DNA of 64,000 nt. Source: Desulfobacterium sp. GTDB lineage: Bacteria > Desulfobacterota > Desulfobacteria > Desulfobacterales > Desulfobacteraceae. Under the pieces are notes generated by a model. That model ran no database searches, was not told the DNA's origin, and worked only from the letters and a program-made list of their open reading frames with translations. Below are positions 1 through 9,371 of this stretch, in pieces (the first letter of the stretch is position 1; every line of letters starts with the position of its first letter). The stretch is taken from positions 1 to 64,000 of the forward strand of contig JAEINR010000001.1 in the NCBI GenBank assembly GCA_016342325.1. Reading direction: 5' to 3'. A program made the translations under genes and the position numbers.

Positions 1-2219
1 TTACCCGGTATTGGGCAAGTATAGGAGTTATACACTATTTTTGCTTTTTCCGCCGCGTAGCGGCTTCGTCCAACAACGGGTTGGAGCTTCATCGGCATAA
101 CAGCCTGTTCTCCCTGGCGGCTGAGCACCAGGATCTGTTTGACAAGATCCCTTGCCCGTAAGGCCGCCTGAAGGATCTTATCGATATGTTTTTGTGACGG
201 GCTCTCCAGGGGAAGATCTTCTTTGAGCATTTCAGCATACCCCATCAATGGAAACAGCATATTATTGAAATCATGGGCAATGCCACCGGCAAGGGTGCCG
301 ATAGCCTCCATCTTCTGGACCTGGAGCAATCTTTTTTCAAGCTGGGTTTCCTTGGTGACATCACGCTTGACCGCCACGTAATTAACGATCTTGCCCTCCC
401 CGTCCCTAACCGGAGAGATGGTGGCCTCTTCGATAAACTCTGACCCGTCTTTTTTCCTGTTGACCAGGCGCCCTTGCCAGGTCTTTCCATGTGAAATCGT
501 TTCCCACATTCCACGGTAAAAGGAATCATCATGATAGTTGCTTTTTAGAATCCGGGGATTCCCAGAGGCAACCTCTCCCCTGCCATACCCGGTGAGGGTC
601 TCAAATGCCGGATTCACATATTGAATTGCCCCCTTGCTGTCCGTAATGATCACCACCTCGGCTGCCTGGTGAATGGCCGCTTCCAAACGGACACGTTCGG
701 CATCCTTACGCTTTCTTTCCGTAATATCTCTAAAAATGCCTACCAAGTACCGCACTCCATCCATTTCAAACCCATTGGCTTTTATTTCCACATCCTTGAT
801 GACACCGTTCTTGGTAACCACCCGGGCAACAAGGGTCTGGCCTTCGTGATCGGTTCGGTGCTGTTCAAATGTCCCGGATGCCTGCGCATGATTATGTTCA
901 TCCGGGTGAAGGATCTTCTGATGGTGGCCGACCAGCTCAGCCTTGTCCCTGCCGATCATAGCAGCAAGCGCCCTATTGCAATCAACAATGATACCTGTTT
1001 CAGCTTCAGCCAGGCACAACCCGTCCAAGGCCTCATCAAAAATTTTCCGATGCCGCGCTTCAGAGTTACGCAGTTGTGCCTCCACTTTCCGCCTGGCAAG
1101 GATATTGATTATCGCAAGCAATAAAGCCACGGAGATAAGAATGAACGCCCCAACGATACACCATATCAAGGCCTTGTGCTCCTCATAAAAGGAATCGGGA
1201 TCATTCAGGATCAAGCTACCTGAAGGCACCATAGATGTAGATACACCGTGTTCTTTCAGCTGGTTGTAATCAAAGACATACCGATTGGGGCTCTCATGGG
1301 TCACCTGGATTTCATGGACAGGCCTTCCCCTTAAAACCTCAAGAGCAATTTCTGCTGCGGCTTTTGCCTGTTCATGATGGCTGATGATCTTGCCCCCAAG
1401 CACCCCATCTCCCAATCCATGGTACCAGAGGTGGAAAAGGGGTACAGAAAGCGACGTTTTAATGCGCTTGAGACTTTCGTCAAAGGACAGTATTTGATTA
1501 TTTTTATCCTTGTATGCCGAGAGCAGAAGGACGGCACTCTCCTGCCCAAGACCAGCCAGGGAGGTTGAAAATTCCTGCCAGGTCAAATCGGCCAGGGAGA
1601 TGTCTGAAAACCGTTGATTGGGGAATTGGGTTTTCAACCGATAAAAAGACCTCAAATTCCCCTGCCCGCTGGGTGTTCCGTCCACCAGAGCAACAACATG
1701 GGAGGCCTTGGGGTTCAGTTGAAGCATCAGCTCGATGGTCTCTTCCAGGGACACGGCCTCAATCACGCCTGTCACCAGGGGATTATCGTTCTGCCTGAGG
1801 GCAAGATCCATGTCATTCACCCCCAGAAAAACCATGGGAATTCCCCTGAACAGCCGGGATTGTTGATCAAGGGCGAACAGCAGGGCGTTATCATCTGCCA
1901 CCATCACCAGGTCATAAGGGGGGGCTTGATCTAGCTTACAGGAGAGGGAACCCAGGAAATGCGCCAAATTTTCTTTGCCGGGAAACCGTTTCGTGTCCAT
2001 GAATTCAATATCAACAACGATATCCTTGCCATTGAAAACGGATTCCATGCCCGCCACCTGTTGAAAAAACGTCGGAAAGCTAGGATGATAGGCACTGATA
2101 AACAACACCCTGTCAGGCTCCCTGGCCCAGGCGGGGCTGGAAACAAAGGAAATAAGACCGAAGATAAAAAGTAGAATAGAGCACAAGGCTATAACGAACC
2201 GGGCCTGCTGTTTTGCCAT
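1..2219 (-). CDS. Sensor histidine kinase with periplasmic ABC-type substrate-binding domain (partial, possibly disrupted)
   Basis: The frame is open from ATG 2219 to the left edge, so the 3' end is not in the window. Read from the sequence: a signal peptide or TM segment (residues 1-32, ending SSPAWA), a periplasmic region like the ABC_sub_bind family (about 38-330), a TM helix (about 350-372), two PAS domains, then a HisKA box AGGIAHDFNN with the phospho-acceptor near His649. It starts one base after the stop of the preceding kinase, so the two are probably translated together. Its HisKA region closely resembles that neighbour's until about residue 715 (position 75). After that the expected linker and HATPase sequence is not seen, although the frame stays open. 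The gene is therefore either cut by an inserted element or unusually divergent there. The ligand is unknown; homologous domains bind small solutes. Confidence 0.7.
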   Translation of the reverse strand, partial: MAKQQARFVIALCSILLFIFGLISFVSSPAWAREPDRVLFISAYHPSFPTFFQQVAGMESVFNGKDIVVDIEFMDTKRFPGKENLAHFLGSLSCKLDQAPPYDLVMVADDNALLFALDQQSRLFRGIPMVFLGVNDMDLALRQNDNPLVTGVIEAVSLEETIELMLQLNPKASHVVALVDGTPSGQGNLRSFYRLKTQFPNQRFSDISLADLTWQEFSTSLAGLGQESAVLLLSAYKDKNNQILSFDESLKRIKTSLSVPLFHLWYHGLGDGVLGGKIISHHEQAKAAAEIALEVLRGRPVHEIQVTHESPNRYVFDYNQLKEHGVSTSMVPSGSLILNDPDSFYEEHKALIWCIVGAFILISVALLLAIINILARRKVEAQLRNSEARHRKIFDEALDGLCLAEAETGIIVDCNRALAAMIGRDKAELVGHHQKILHPDEHNHAQASGTFEQHRTDHEGQTLVARVVTKNGVIKDVEIKANGFEMDGVRYLVGIFRDITERKRKDAERVRLEAAIHQAAEVVIITDSKGAIQYVNPAFETLTGYGRGEVASGNPRILKSNYHDDSFYRGMWETISHGKTWQGRLVNRKKDGSEFIEEATISPVRDGEGKIVNYVAVKRDVTKETQLEKRLLQVQKMEAIGTLAGGIAHDFNNMLFPLMGYAEMLKEDLPLESPSQKHIDKILQAALRARDLVKQILVLSRQGEQAVMPMKLQPVVGRSRYAAEKAKIVYNSYTCPIPG

Positions 2220-2220
2220 C

Positions 2221-3834
2221 TTAGATTTTCCCTATCACCTTACGAATGATGTCGGCCATCTCCCTTTTCACCAACGGTTTCAGGACAACTCCGTCAATGC
2301 CCATCTCCCGGCCGGTTTCCCCATTAATCTGATGGCTGAATCCCGTACACAGGACCATGGGAATATCCGGGCGAATCGCTTTTATGGTTTTGGCCAGTTG
2401 GATCCCCGTCATCCCGGGCATTGTCATATCGGAGATCACAAGGTCAAACGATTCAGGAGCAGCTTTAAAGCGCTCCAGGGCTTCATGACCGTTTGCATGA
2501 GCCGTAACATGATATCCTAAACGCGTCAACAGCTCCTGGCTCATATGGATGATGGATTCTTCGTCATCCACCAGCAAGATCGATTCAGTGCCCCCCTGAA
2601 TGGGCGCCAGGGCTTTGGATGGCTCCTTGGTGTCCCGGCTCCAGACCACCGGAAGATAAATATGGAAGGTGGTTCCTTTTCCCGGCTCACTGTATACGCA
2701 TATCTCTCCTTTGGATTGTCTGACAATTTCCTGGACCAGGGAAAGCCCCATACCCGTGCCCATGTTTTTCTCCTTGGTGGTAAAATAGGGATCAAAAATA
2801 TTGTCCAGGATATTTTTGTCAATGCCGGTCCCTGTGTCTGCCACGGTGAGCCGTGCATAATCACCTGCAGGCAATTCCAACATCATTGATTCGTCGGTAT
2901 CCATGGAGACCTGTTTAAGGGAGACATCAAGTATCCCCCCGGCTGTTTCCATGGCGTGGAAGGCGTTGGTTGCAAGATTCATGATCACCTGGTGAACCTG
3001 GGTGGGGTCTGCCGCCACCCGACCGCAGTGGGAATCCAAATTGGATTGGATTTTGATGGTTGTTGGAAGGGTGGAACGAAGCAGCTTTAACACCTCTTTA
3101 ACCAGCAGATGAACCCGAAGGGGTTGAATCTCACCTTCAGCCTGGCGGCTGAAGGTGAGAATCTGAGAGACCAGGTCCTTTGCCCTTAATGCAGCATGGA
3201 GGATTGCAACGATGTAATGATGGTGGGCGGTCTCCTGGCCGAGGTCTTCTTTTAAAAGTTCAGCATACCCGATCAACGGAAAAAGGATATTGTTGAAGTC
3301 ATGGGCAATCCCCCCTGCAAGGGTGCCGATGGACTCCATTTTCTGGGCCTGGGCAAGGCATTTTCGTTCCTGCCGGACATATCTTACTTCAGTCAAGTCG
3401 GAAACCACTGCAAAGTATCCCTTGAGGACATCTGAATCGTCCCAGAGTGTTGTGGCATTGATCCGGGTATAACAGAAGGTGGCATCCTTTTTTTTCATTG
3501 TCATGTTATACATTTGATGCCGGCAAGCCCTGGGATTTTCAAACTGTGCCTTAGGTTGGCACCTGTCTTCTTGACCCATAAATTCCAGGGGGCTTTTCCC
3601 CAGGATCTCCTCCCTTTTATATCCCAGCATGGCGCACAGGGCATCATTAACCTCAACAGTCCGTGTGTCGACATCTAACCGCCAATATCCCTCGGAGATG
3701 GTTTCAAGAATGGTGCGACATCTTTTTTCACTGGCGACCAGAGCCATTTGGGTTTTATTATTCTGTAATACTAGTCGTGTCGTCAGCAAGCCAAAAACAA
3801 TGACGGTTAACACCGCATAAAAAAAGGATTCCAC
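2221..3834 (-). CDS. Hybrid sensor histidine kinase (TM-PAS-HisKA-HATPase-REC)
   Basis: About 537 aa. One N-terminal TM helix, a PAS domain (about 40-160), HisKA with AGGIAHDFNN, HATPase_c with N box (VIMNLATNAFHAME), G1 (VADTGTGID) and G2 (MGTGMGLSLV), then a C-terminal receiver with DD pair, acceptor Asp in VISDMTMPG and Lys in LKPL. The kinase probably autophosphorylates and passes phosphate to its own receiver. I chose GTG 3834 because a G-rich Shine-Dalgarno lies about 8 bases upstream; the in-frame TTG at 3855 has none. It sits between cheB and the left-edge kinase at the end of the chemotaxis operon. The receiver lacks an output domain, so it may feed a phosphorelay or act as a phosphate sink. 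The signal is unknown. Confidence 0.88.
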   Translation of the reverse strand: MESFFYAVLTVIVFGLLTTRLVLQNNKTQMALVASEKRCRTILETISEGYWRLDVDTRTVEVNDALCAMLGYKREEILGKSPLEFMGQEDRCQPKAQFENPRACRHQMYNMTMKKKDATFCYTRINATTLWDDSDVLKGYFAVVSDLTEVRYVRQERKCLAQAQKMESIGTLAGGIAHDFNNILFPLIGYAELLKEDLGQETAHHHYIVAILHAALRAKDLVSQILTFSRQAEGEIQPLRVHLLVKEVLKLLRSTLPTTIKIQSNLDSHCGRVAADPTQVHQVIMNLATNAFHAMETAGGILDVSLKQVSMDTDESMMLELPAGDYARLTVADTGTGIDKNILDNIFDPYFTTKEKNMGTGMGLSLVQEIVRQSKGEICVYSEPGKGTTFHIYLPVVWSRDTKEPSKALAPIQGGTESILLVDDEESIIHMSQELLTRLGYHVTAHANGHEALERFKAAPESFDLVISDMTMPGMTGIQLAKTIKAIRPDIPMVLCTGFSHQINGETGREMGIDGVVLKPLVKREMADIIRKVIGKI

Positions 3835-3887
3835 GATAAGTCCCCCTAAGCTCAAATCATAAAACAGAGATCAAAAAAGATTGGCAT

Positions 3888-4955
<1,068 letters not shown>

Positions 4956-5405
4956 TCAATCCAGCTCAATAAAAACAGTCATGGTTCCGTCCATGGTTTC
5001 AACCTGCACCAGGGCTGTGGTGTCAGGAAGCGTTCCCCCATCCACCATGCCCGGGACCTGGAGTTCATAGGATGAAGCCCCCGCCATTTTGCGCAGGGTA
5101 TTTCCGGCGATCATGTTCAGGCCCTCCTTAAGGACCCCCTCGAAATGTTCCATGGAAAGGGTTTCTCTGGGATCCCCCATGAAATTTTCCGTCATAACGG
5201 CCAGCAAGTCTCTGGGAATGAACAGGGAAAAACACCCCGAACAGGGTCCGGTAAACCCCAGTCGCCCGCCCTTTATCTCCTGGGAGCCAATCAAACCACA
5301 ACGGGGCATGGTGTCCCCATGGCTGATCTCAACAGGCAAATAGAACATGGCTTCCATGACTTCAGAAATCGAGGTCTTCATCGCCGTTATCAAATTCTTC
5401 TTCAT
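4956..5405 (-). CDS. CheX/CheC-like chemotaxis phosphatase
   Basis: 149 aa from ATG 5405, preceded by GGGGAGGG; an in-frame TTG 15 bases upstream is less likely. The key segment EGVLKEGLNMIAGNT (about residues 100-115) matches the E..N..GN signature helix of the CheC/CheX/FliY family, which dephosphorylate CheY-P. Only one such helix is obvious, as in CheX rather than CheC. The start overlaps the end of the cheY-like gene by 44 bases, so the two are probably translationally coupled, and this CheY is its likely substrate. The family is well supported; phosphatase activity is inferred. Confidence 0.8.
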   Translation of the reverse strand: MKKNLITAMKTSISEVMEAMFYLPVEISHGDTMPRCGLIGSQEIKGGRLGFTGPCSGCFSLFIPRDLLAVMTENFMGDPRETLSMEHFEGVLKEGLNMIAGNTLRKMAGASSYELQVPGMVDGGTLPDTTALVQVETMDGTMTVFIELD

Positions 5406-5787
5406 ATGCGCCCTCCCCAAGTATTCGTGTTATGACATCCCGGATGGTTTCCGGGGTAAAGGGTTTGGTGATGTACCCGGCAGCCCCCAACTCCATGAAC
5501 CGATCTATTTTTTCCCGGCTGCCCTCGGTGGAAATCACCACAACGGGAAGCGCCTTTGCCATGTCATGTTTTTTCATTTCACACATCAGCTCAAGGCCGT
5601 TCATGACCGGCATGTTGTAATCGGTGATCACAATATCGATCCAGTTGTCCCGTATCAGGTCAAGGGCCTCCCTGCCGTTGCCGGCTTCATGGAACTCGCA
5701 CCCCCCATACCCTGCCGTCCTGAAGGTCTTTTTGATGACAGACCGCATGGGCATGGAATCATCCACCACCAAAATAGAATAGTTCAT
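5362..5787 (-). CDS. cheY: CheY-like single-domain response regulator
   Basis: 141 aa, one receiver domain with an acidic C-terminal tail (EEEFDNGDEDLDF). Conserved residues are present: LVVDDS acidic pair, acceptor Asp in VITDYNMPVMNG, Ser/Thr in VVISTEG, Lys in YITKPF. It probably takes phosphate from CheA and acts on the motor or as a phosphate sink. Its start overlaps the cheD stop by four bases, and its end overlaps cheX by 44 bases. The extra acidic tail of about 15 residues is not part of a standard CheY; its role is unknown. Confidence 0.92.
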   Translation of the reverse strand: MNYSILVVDDSMPMRSVIKKTFRTAGYGGCEFHEAGNGREALDLIRDNWIDIVITDYNMPVMNGLELMCEMKKHDMAKALPVVVISTEGSREKIDRFMELGAAGYITKPFTPETIRDVITRILGEGAYEEEFDNGDEDLDF

Positions 5788-6263
5788 AGTTTTACCTCAC
5801 TTGCCCCGGATGTTTTCAAATACACATCACCGGTATTGATATCCAGATGCACGGTGCGGTTGACATTCCCCCCTACATCTTCACTGGTGGCCATGACCCT
5901 GTTTTTGAAAAACATCTTTTTCAGGGCCATGTAATTTCGCTTACCGATATTGAAAAACCCTTGCTGATCCATAATTTGGGCCCCTCCCACCACAAAGATC
6001 TTCATCCTGGACTTTTTGGCGTCATATTTATAGGTTTCCTTAAACAACCGTGGAATCCCGGTATCGGCAAACATAAACGGATTTTTTGCCGCCTTGGCCT
6101 TGTCTATGGCGGATTCCGGCAACATATAGTGCAGAATCCCCCCCACCCTTGCCACGGGATCGAACACCACAAGTCCGATACAGGATCCCAGGGAATAGGT
6201 CACCAATGTGTGGCCGGGATCGTTACTCACCTTCATATCTGCAACACCGACAATCAGCTTCAC
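5784..6263 (-). CDS. cheD: Chemoreceptor glutamine deamidase CheD
   Basis: 159 aa, typical length. The catalytic residues of the family are in place: Cys28 in LGSCIG, His45 in GGILHYML and Thr22 six residues before the Cys, the same spacing as the Thermotoga enzyme (Thr21, Cys27, His44). CheD deamidates receptor glutamines and in many bacteria interacts with CheC or CheX to tune adaptation; a cheX-like gene lies two genes downstream. The start is GTG with GGGAG upstream. It lies 19 bases after cheA and overlaps the next gene by four bases. Confidence 0.95.
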   Translation of the reverse strand: MKLIVGVADMKVSNDPGHTLVTYSLGSCIGLVVFDPVARVGGILHYMLPESAIDKAKAAKNPFMFADTGIPRLFKETYKYDAKKSRMKIFVVGGAQIMDQQGFFNIGKRNYMALKKMFFKNRVMATSEDVGGNVNRTVHLDINTGDVYLKTSGASEVKL

Positions 6264-6282
6264 GGAGCGGCTCCCTCTGCTG

Positions 6283-9267
6283 TCAACCTGTTACCAACGA
6301 ACTGATACCGTGGACGTCAAGAATCATGCCCACCCTTCCATCGGCAAGGATGGCGCCCCCGGAAAACCCGACAACCTTGTCCAGGCCTTGCCCCAGGCTC
6401 TTAATCACATACTCGTCCTTGCCAAGCAGCTCATCAATGAGAATTCCCAAGCGCTTGTCCTTGCATTCCACAATAACAATCAACCCTTTCCAGGGATCGG
6501 TGCAATCGGTGGGCACATCAAAGATGTCGTCCATGCGGATCAAGGGAATCAGTCCGTCCCGGTCGCGGATCATCTCCGCCTTGCCTTCCACGGAAAAGCA
6601 CTCTGTTTTGTCCGGTCTGAAGGATCGCTGGATCACCATGGTGGGAATCACGTACCGTTCTTTACCCACCCGGACCAACATGCCGTCGATGATGGCAAGG
6701 GTCAGGGGAAGAACAATGTTGAATTTTGTTCCCCTGCCCGGGATTGAACCGATGGCCAGATGCCCCCTGAGCTTCTCAATCCCCCCATTAACCACATCCA
6801 TTCCAACCCCACGGCCTGAAACATCGGTGATCGCTTTGGCCGTGGAAAAACCGGGCTGGAGAATCAGATCGTAGATCTGGGCATCGGACAGGTTTTCATC
6901 CCCGGTGATCAGGCCCGTTGACACTGCCTTGGCAAGAATCCCCTCCTTGTCAAGGCCCTTGCCGTCGTCTTCGATCTCAATATGGATGTTGCCGCCTTTA
7001 TGAAAGGCGCGAAGGGAAATGGTTCCCTGCCTGGGTTTGCCCTGGCGGGCACGTTCTTCATCAATTTCAAGACCATGGTCCACGGAGTTCCGGATCATAT
7101 GTACCAGGGGCTCATACAGGGCCTCCACCACATTTCGGTCGATCTCGGTATCTTCTCCGATCATCTCAAGAGCCACCTTTTTGCCGGATTTCCTGGAAAG
7201 GTCCCTGACCAGCCGAATCATCTTCATGAAAGTGGATTTAATGGGAACCATGCGCATGGACATGGCAATGTTCTGTATGCTTGACACGATCTGTCCCATC
7301 TGTCCCATGCTCTGCTGGAGTCGGGCATCCAGACCGGTCTGTTGCTTGATCATGGACTGGGAGATCACCAACTCTCCTGCCAGGTTGACCAACTCATCCA
7401 GCTTGGCTGTGTTGACCTTGACCTGGCTATCGTTAGTCATCCGACCGGCTTTTTTCTGCTCCATGAGGGCCGTGGCCACCTCCCGGGCACCGGCTTTTTC
7501 TTCACGGACAAGGATTTCCCCCAGTTTCCCCCCGGGACGCTTCTGTTGCGTCTCAAGGGCACTTTCAAGGGCTCCTTGATCAATGACCCCCTTCTTGACC
7601 AGAATTTCACCAATGGGCTGCCGCTCTCCACTGATAAGGGAATCCTGGAGGGCCTGGAGTTTCTCCCCCAGTCCATGGATTTCAATCCCATCGTCCACGT
7701 GGGTGACCCCCCGGGCCGTTGCCTCTTTTACCCGTGACATCAGCAGTTTCAGCGTATCAACCGCCTCCAGGATAACGTCGATGGCCGTGTCGTTGATGAT
7801 AAACTCCCCGCTCCGGGCACTGTCAAGGAAGCTCTCTGTTGCATGGGCCAGGGTATTGATCTTTTTCAATCCCAGAAACCCGGATACCCCCTTGATGGTG
7901 TGAAAGGGACGGAAGATGTTATTAATGATCTCCATGTCCGACGGTGCCTGTTCCAGTTCCACAACCCCTATTTCGATGCTGGCCAGCCCCTCTTCGGATT
8001 CCACCACAAACTCCATGAGGATCGAAACATCCTCGTCGATCAACGGCTCTTCAACTGCCGATGGGGGTGATTCCGACCCATCGTCTCCCCCGTTGGAAAC
8101 CTCGGTTTCAACCGTTCGGGTCATTTCCGGAACCTCCGTCTTCTGGGTAAGCCCCCCAAGAATATCGGAAATGTCAAAGCAAAACTCTCTTCCTTTTTTC
8201 AAATGACGAACCAGGGCCTTCAACAAGGCCACCCCCCCTTCAAGGGGACGAATGGGAACAAGGGGGTCAAGCACCATGGTTTCCCCATAGGTTCTGCAGG
8301 CACGGGCAACCGTTAAAAATGTGGGCTCCTGGATGGAACCGCCATGAACAATAAGCCGATCCACGGTATGAAGGATGTCCTCTCCCATAGGAGGCTCCCC
8401 CGGACAATATTCACCGATCATAAGAAAAAGGTCATCAAGGTCCTGGGAAATCTGTTTCAACCCCCCTTTGGCAAAGTCCCGGGGGGTCGTATCCGCCCCC
8501 CCCCCAATGGATATGGAAGGTCCCTCCTCCTGTTCCAGGTCAGTTTCTTGTTTTCCCATTCCGGAAATGAGATCCTCCATTTTTTCAAAATTCGGAGTAA
8601 GCCCTCCAAGAATATCGGAAATGTCAAAGCAGAACTCTCTTCCTTTTCCCACATGACGAACCAGGGCCTTCAATAGCCTCCCTCCCCCTTCAAGGGGGCG
8701 AATGGGAACAAGGGGGTCAAGAACCATGGTTTCCCCGTAGGTTCTGCAGGCACGGGCAACCGTTAAAAATGTGGGCTCCTTGATGGAACCGCCATGATCA
8801 ATAAGCATATCCACAACATGGAGGATGTCCTCCCCTTCGGGGGGCTCCCCCGGACAATATTCACCGATCATAAGGAAAAGGTCATCAAGGTCCTGGGAAA
8901 TCTGTTCCAAATCCCTTTTATCAACAGCCCGGATAGTCGTATCCGCCAAAAACGCCCCAGTGGATATGGAAGGCCCCTCCTCCCGTCCCAGGGCAGTCAC
9001 TTGTTTTTTCATTCCGGAAATGAGATCCTCCAATTTTTCTATAAAAGGATTTGCCTCGGACACGGTGCCCTGGACAGCCTGCCCAATAAGAATACTTGCC
9101 TGTTGAGCCAGGAGGGCAAGGTTTTCTTGGGAAAGCCCACGGCTAGTTTCATCAATCTTCTCCAATAACGGAGAAAGCCCTAAATAACTTTCCGGTTCCA
9201 AAGCATCCTTTAAAACAAATTCAAGAGAGAGTTCCTCCACAAGTTCCTGAATGAATGTATAAGTCAT
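6283..9267 (-). CDS. cheA: Chemotaxis histidine kinase CheA, enlarged, with internal duplication
   Basis: 994 aa, roughly 300 longer than a typical CheA. The N-terminal 75 residues are followed by two near-identical 150-residue repeats (about 75-225 and 226-375) of a domain I do not recognise. Then come an HPt domain with phospho-acceptor His456 (FHTIKG), a helical segment at 551-609 with two GEILV...Q motifs like the MshEN/GspE N-terminal fold, the dimerisation helix (LDELVNLAGELVISQSM), the kinase core (HMIRNSVDHGLE, IEDDGKGLD, GRGVGMDVV) and a CheW-like C-terminal domain. All catalytic boxes are intact, so it should phosphorylate the CheY and CheB encoded downstream. Confidence 0.96.
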   Translation of the reverse strand: MTYTFIQELVEELSLEFVLKDALEPESYLGLSPLLEKIDETSRGLSQENLALLAQQASILIGQAVQGTVSEANPFIEKLEDLISGMKKQVTALGREEGPSISTGAFLADTTIRAVDKRDLEQISQDLDDLFLMIGEYCPGEPPEGEDILHVVDMLIDHGGSIKEPTFLTVARACRTYGETMVLDPLVPIRPLEGGGRLLKALVRHVGKGREFCFDISDILGGLTPNFEKMEDLISGMGKQETDLEQEEGPSISIGGGADTTPRDFAKGGLKQISQDLDDLFLMIGEYCPGEPPMGEDILHTVDRLIVHGGSIQEPTFLTVARACRTYGETMVLDPLVPIRPLEGGVALLKALVRHLKKGREFCFDISDILGGLTQKTEVPEMTRTVETEVSNGGDDGSESPPSAVEEPLIDEDVSILMEFVVESEEGLASIEIGVVELEQAPSDMEIINNIFRPFHTIKGVSGFLGLKKINTLAHATESFLDSARSGEFIINDTAIDVILEAVDTLKLLMSRVKEATARGVTHVDDGIEIHGLGEKLQALQDSLISGERQPIGEILVKKGVIDQGALESALETQQKRPGGKLGEILVREEKAGAREVATALMEQKKAGRMTNDSQVKVNTAKLDELVNLAGELVISQSMIKQQTGLDARLQQSMGQMGQIVSSIQNIAMSMRMVPIKSTFMKMIRLVRDLSRKSGKKVALEMIGEDTEIDRNVVEALYEPLVHMIRNSVDHGLEIDEERARQGKPRQGTISLRAFHKGGNIHIEIEDDGKGLDKEGILAKAVSTGLITGDENLSDAQIYDLILQPGFSTAKAITDVSGRGVGMDVVNGGIEKLRGHLAIGSIPGRGTKFNIVLPLTLAIIDGMLVRVGKERYVIPTMVIQRSFRPDKTECFSVEGKAEMIRDRDGLIPLIRMDDIFDVPTDCTDPWKGLIVIVECKDKRLGILIDELLGKDEYVIKSLGQGLDKVVGFSGGAILADGRVGMILDVHGISSLVTG
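8147..9046 (-). repeat. In-frame 450-base tandem duplication inside cheA
   Basis: Two copies, about 8147-8596 and 8597-9046. Anchor sequences such as AATATCGGAAATGTCAAAGC at 8161 and 8611 are exactly 450 bases apart. The copies match over most of their length; small differences and at least one 3-base indel near 8500/8950 keep the frame open. Each encodes a segment containing QISQDLDDLFLMIGEYCPGE and VARACRTYGETMVLDP. Confidence 0.95.
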
Positions 9268-9329
9268 AAGCCTGTCTTTTGTTAGGGTTCATCGTTTCCA
9301 TCTTCAACCATGAAGCGTATCTTGACCGT

Positions 9330-9364
9330 CCGGGTCAAGGACGGCCTGGCCGCCCTTGACCCGG
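9330..9364. other. Long intercistronic hairpin between a receptor gene and cheA
   Basis: CCGGGTCAAGG (9330-9340) pairs perfectly with CCTTGACCCGG (9354-9364) around a 13-base GC-rich loop. A third arm, CTTGACC at 9321-9327, could pair instead with GGGTCAAG at 9332-9339, giving two mutually exclusive stems. There is no U-run after the stem, so it is not a standard terminator; attenuation or RNA processing is possible. Confidence 0.5.
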
Positions 9365-9371
9365 AATCACC

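Noticed and set aside
1-80. Integron attC-like site suggested by GCCGCTACGCGGC and nearby CCAACAACGGGTTGG
   Set aside because: No integrase or cassette is visible and the consensus core sites do not line up; the palindrome alone is not enough.
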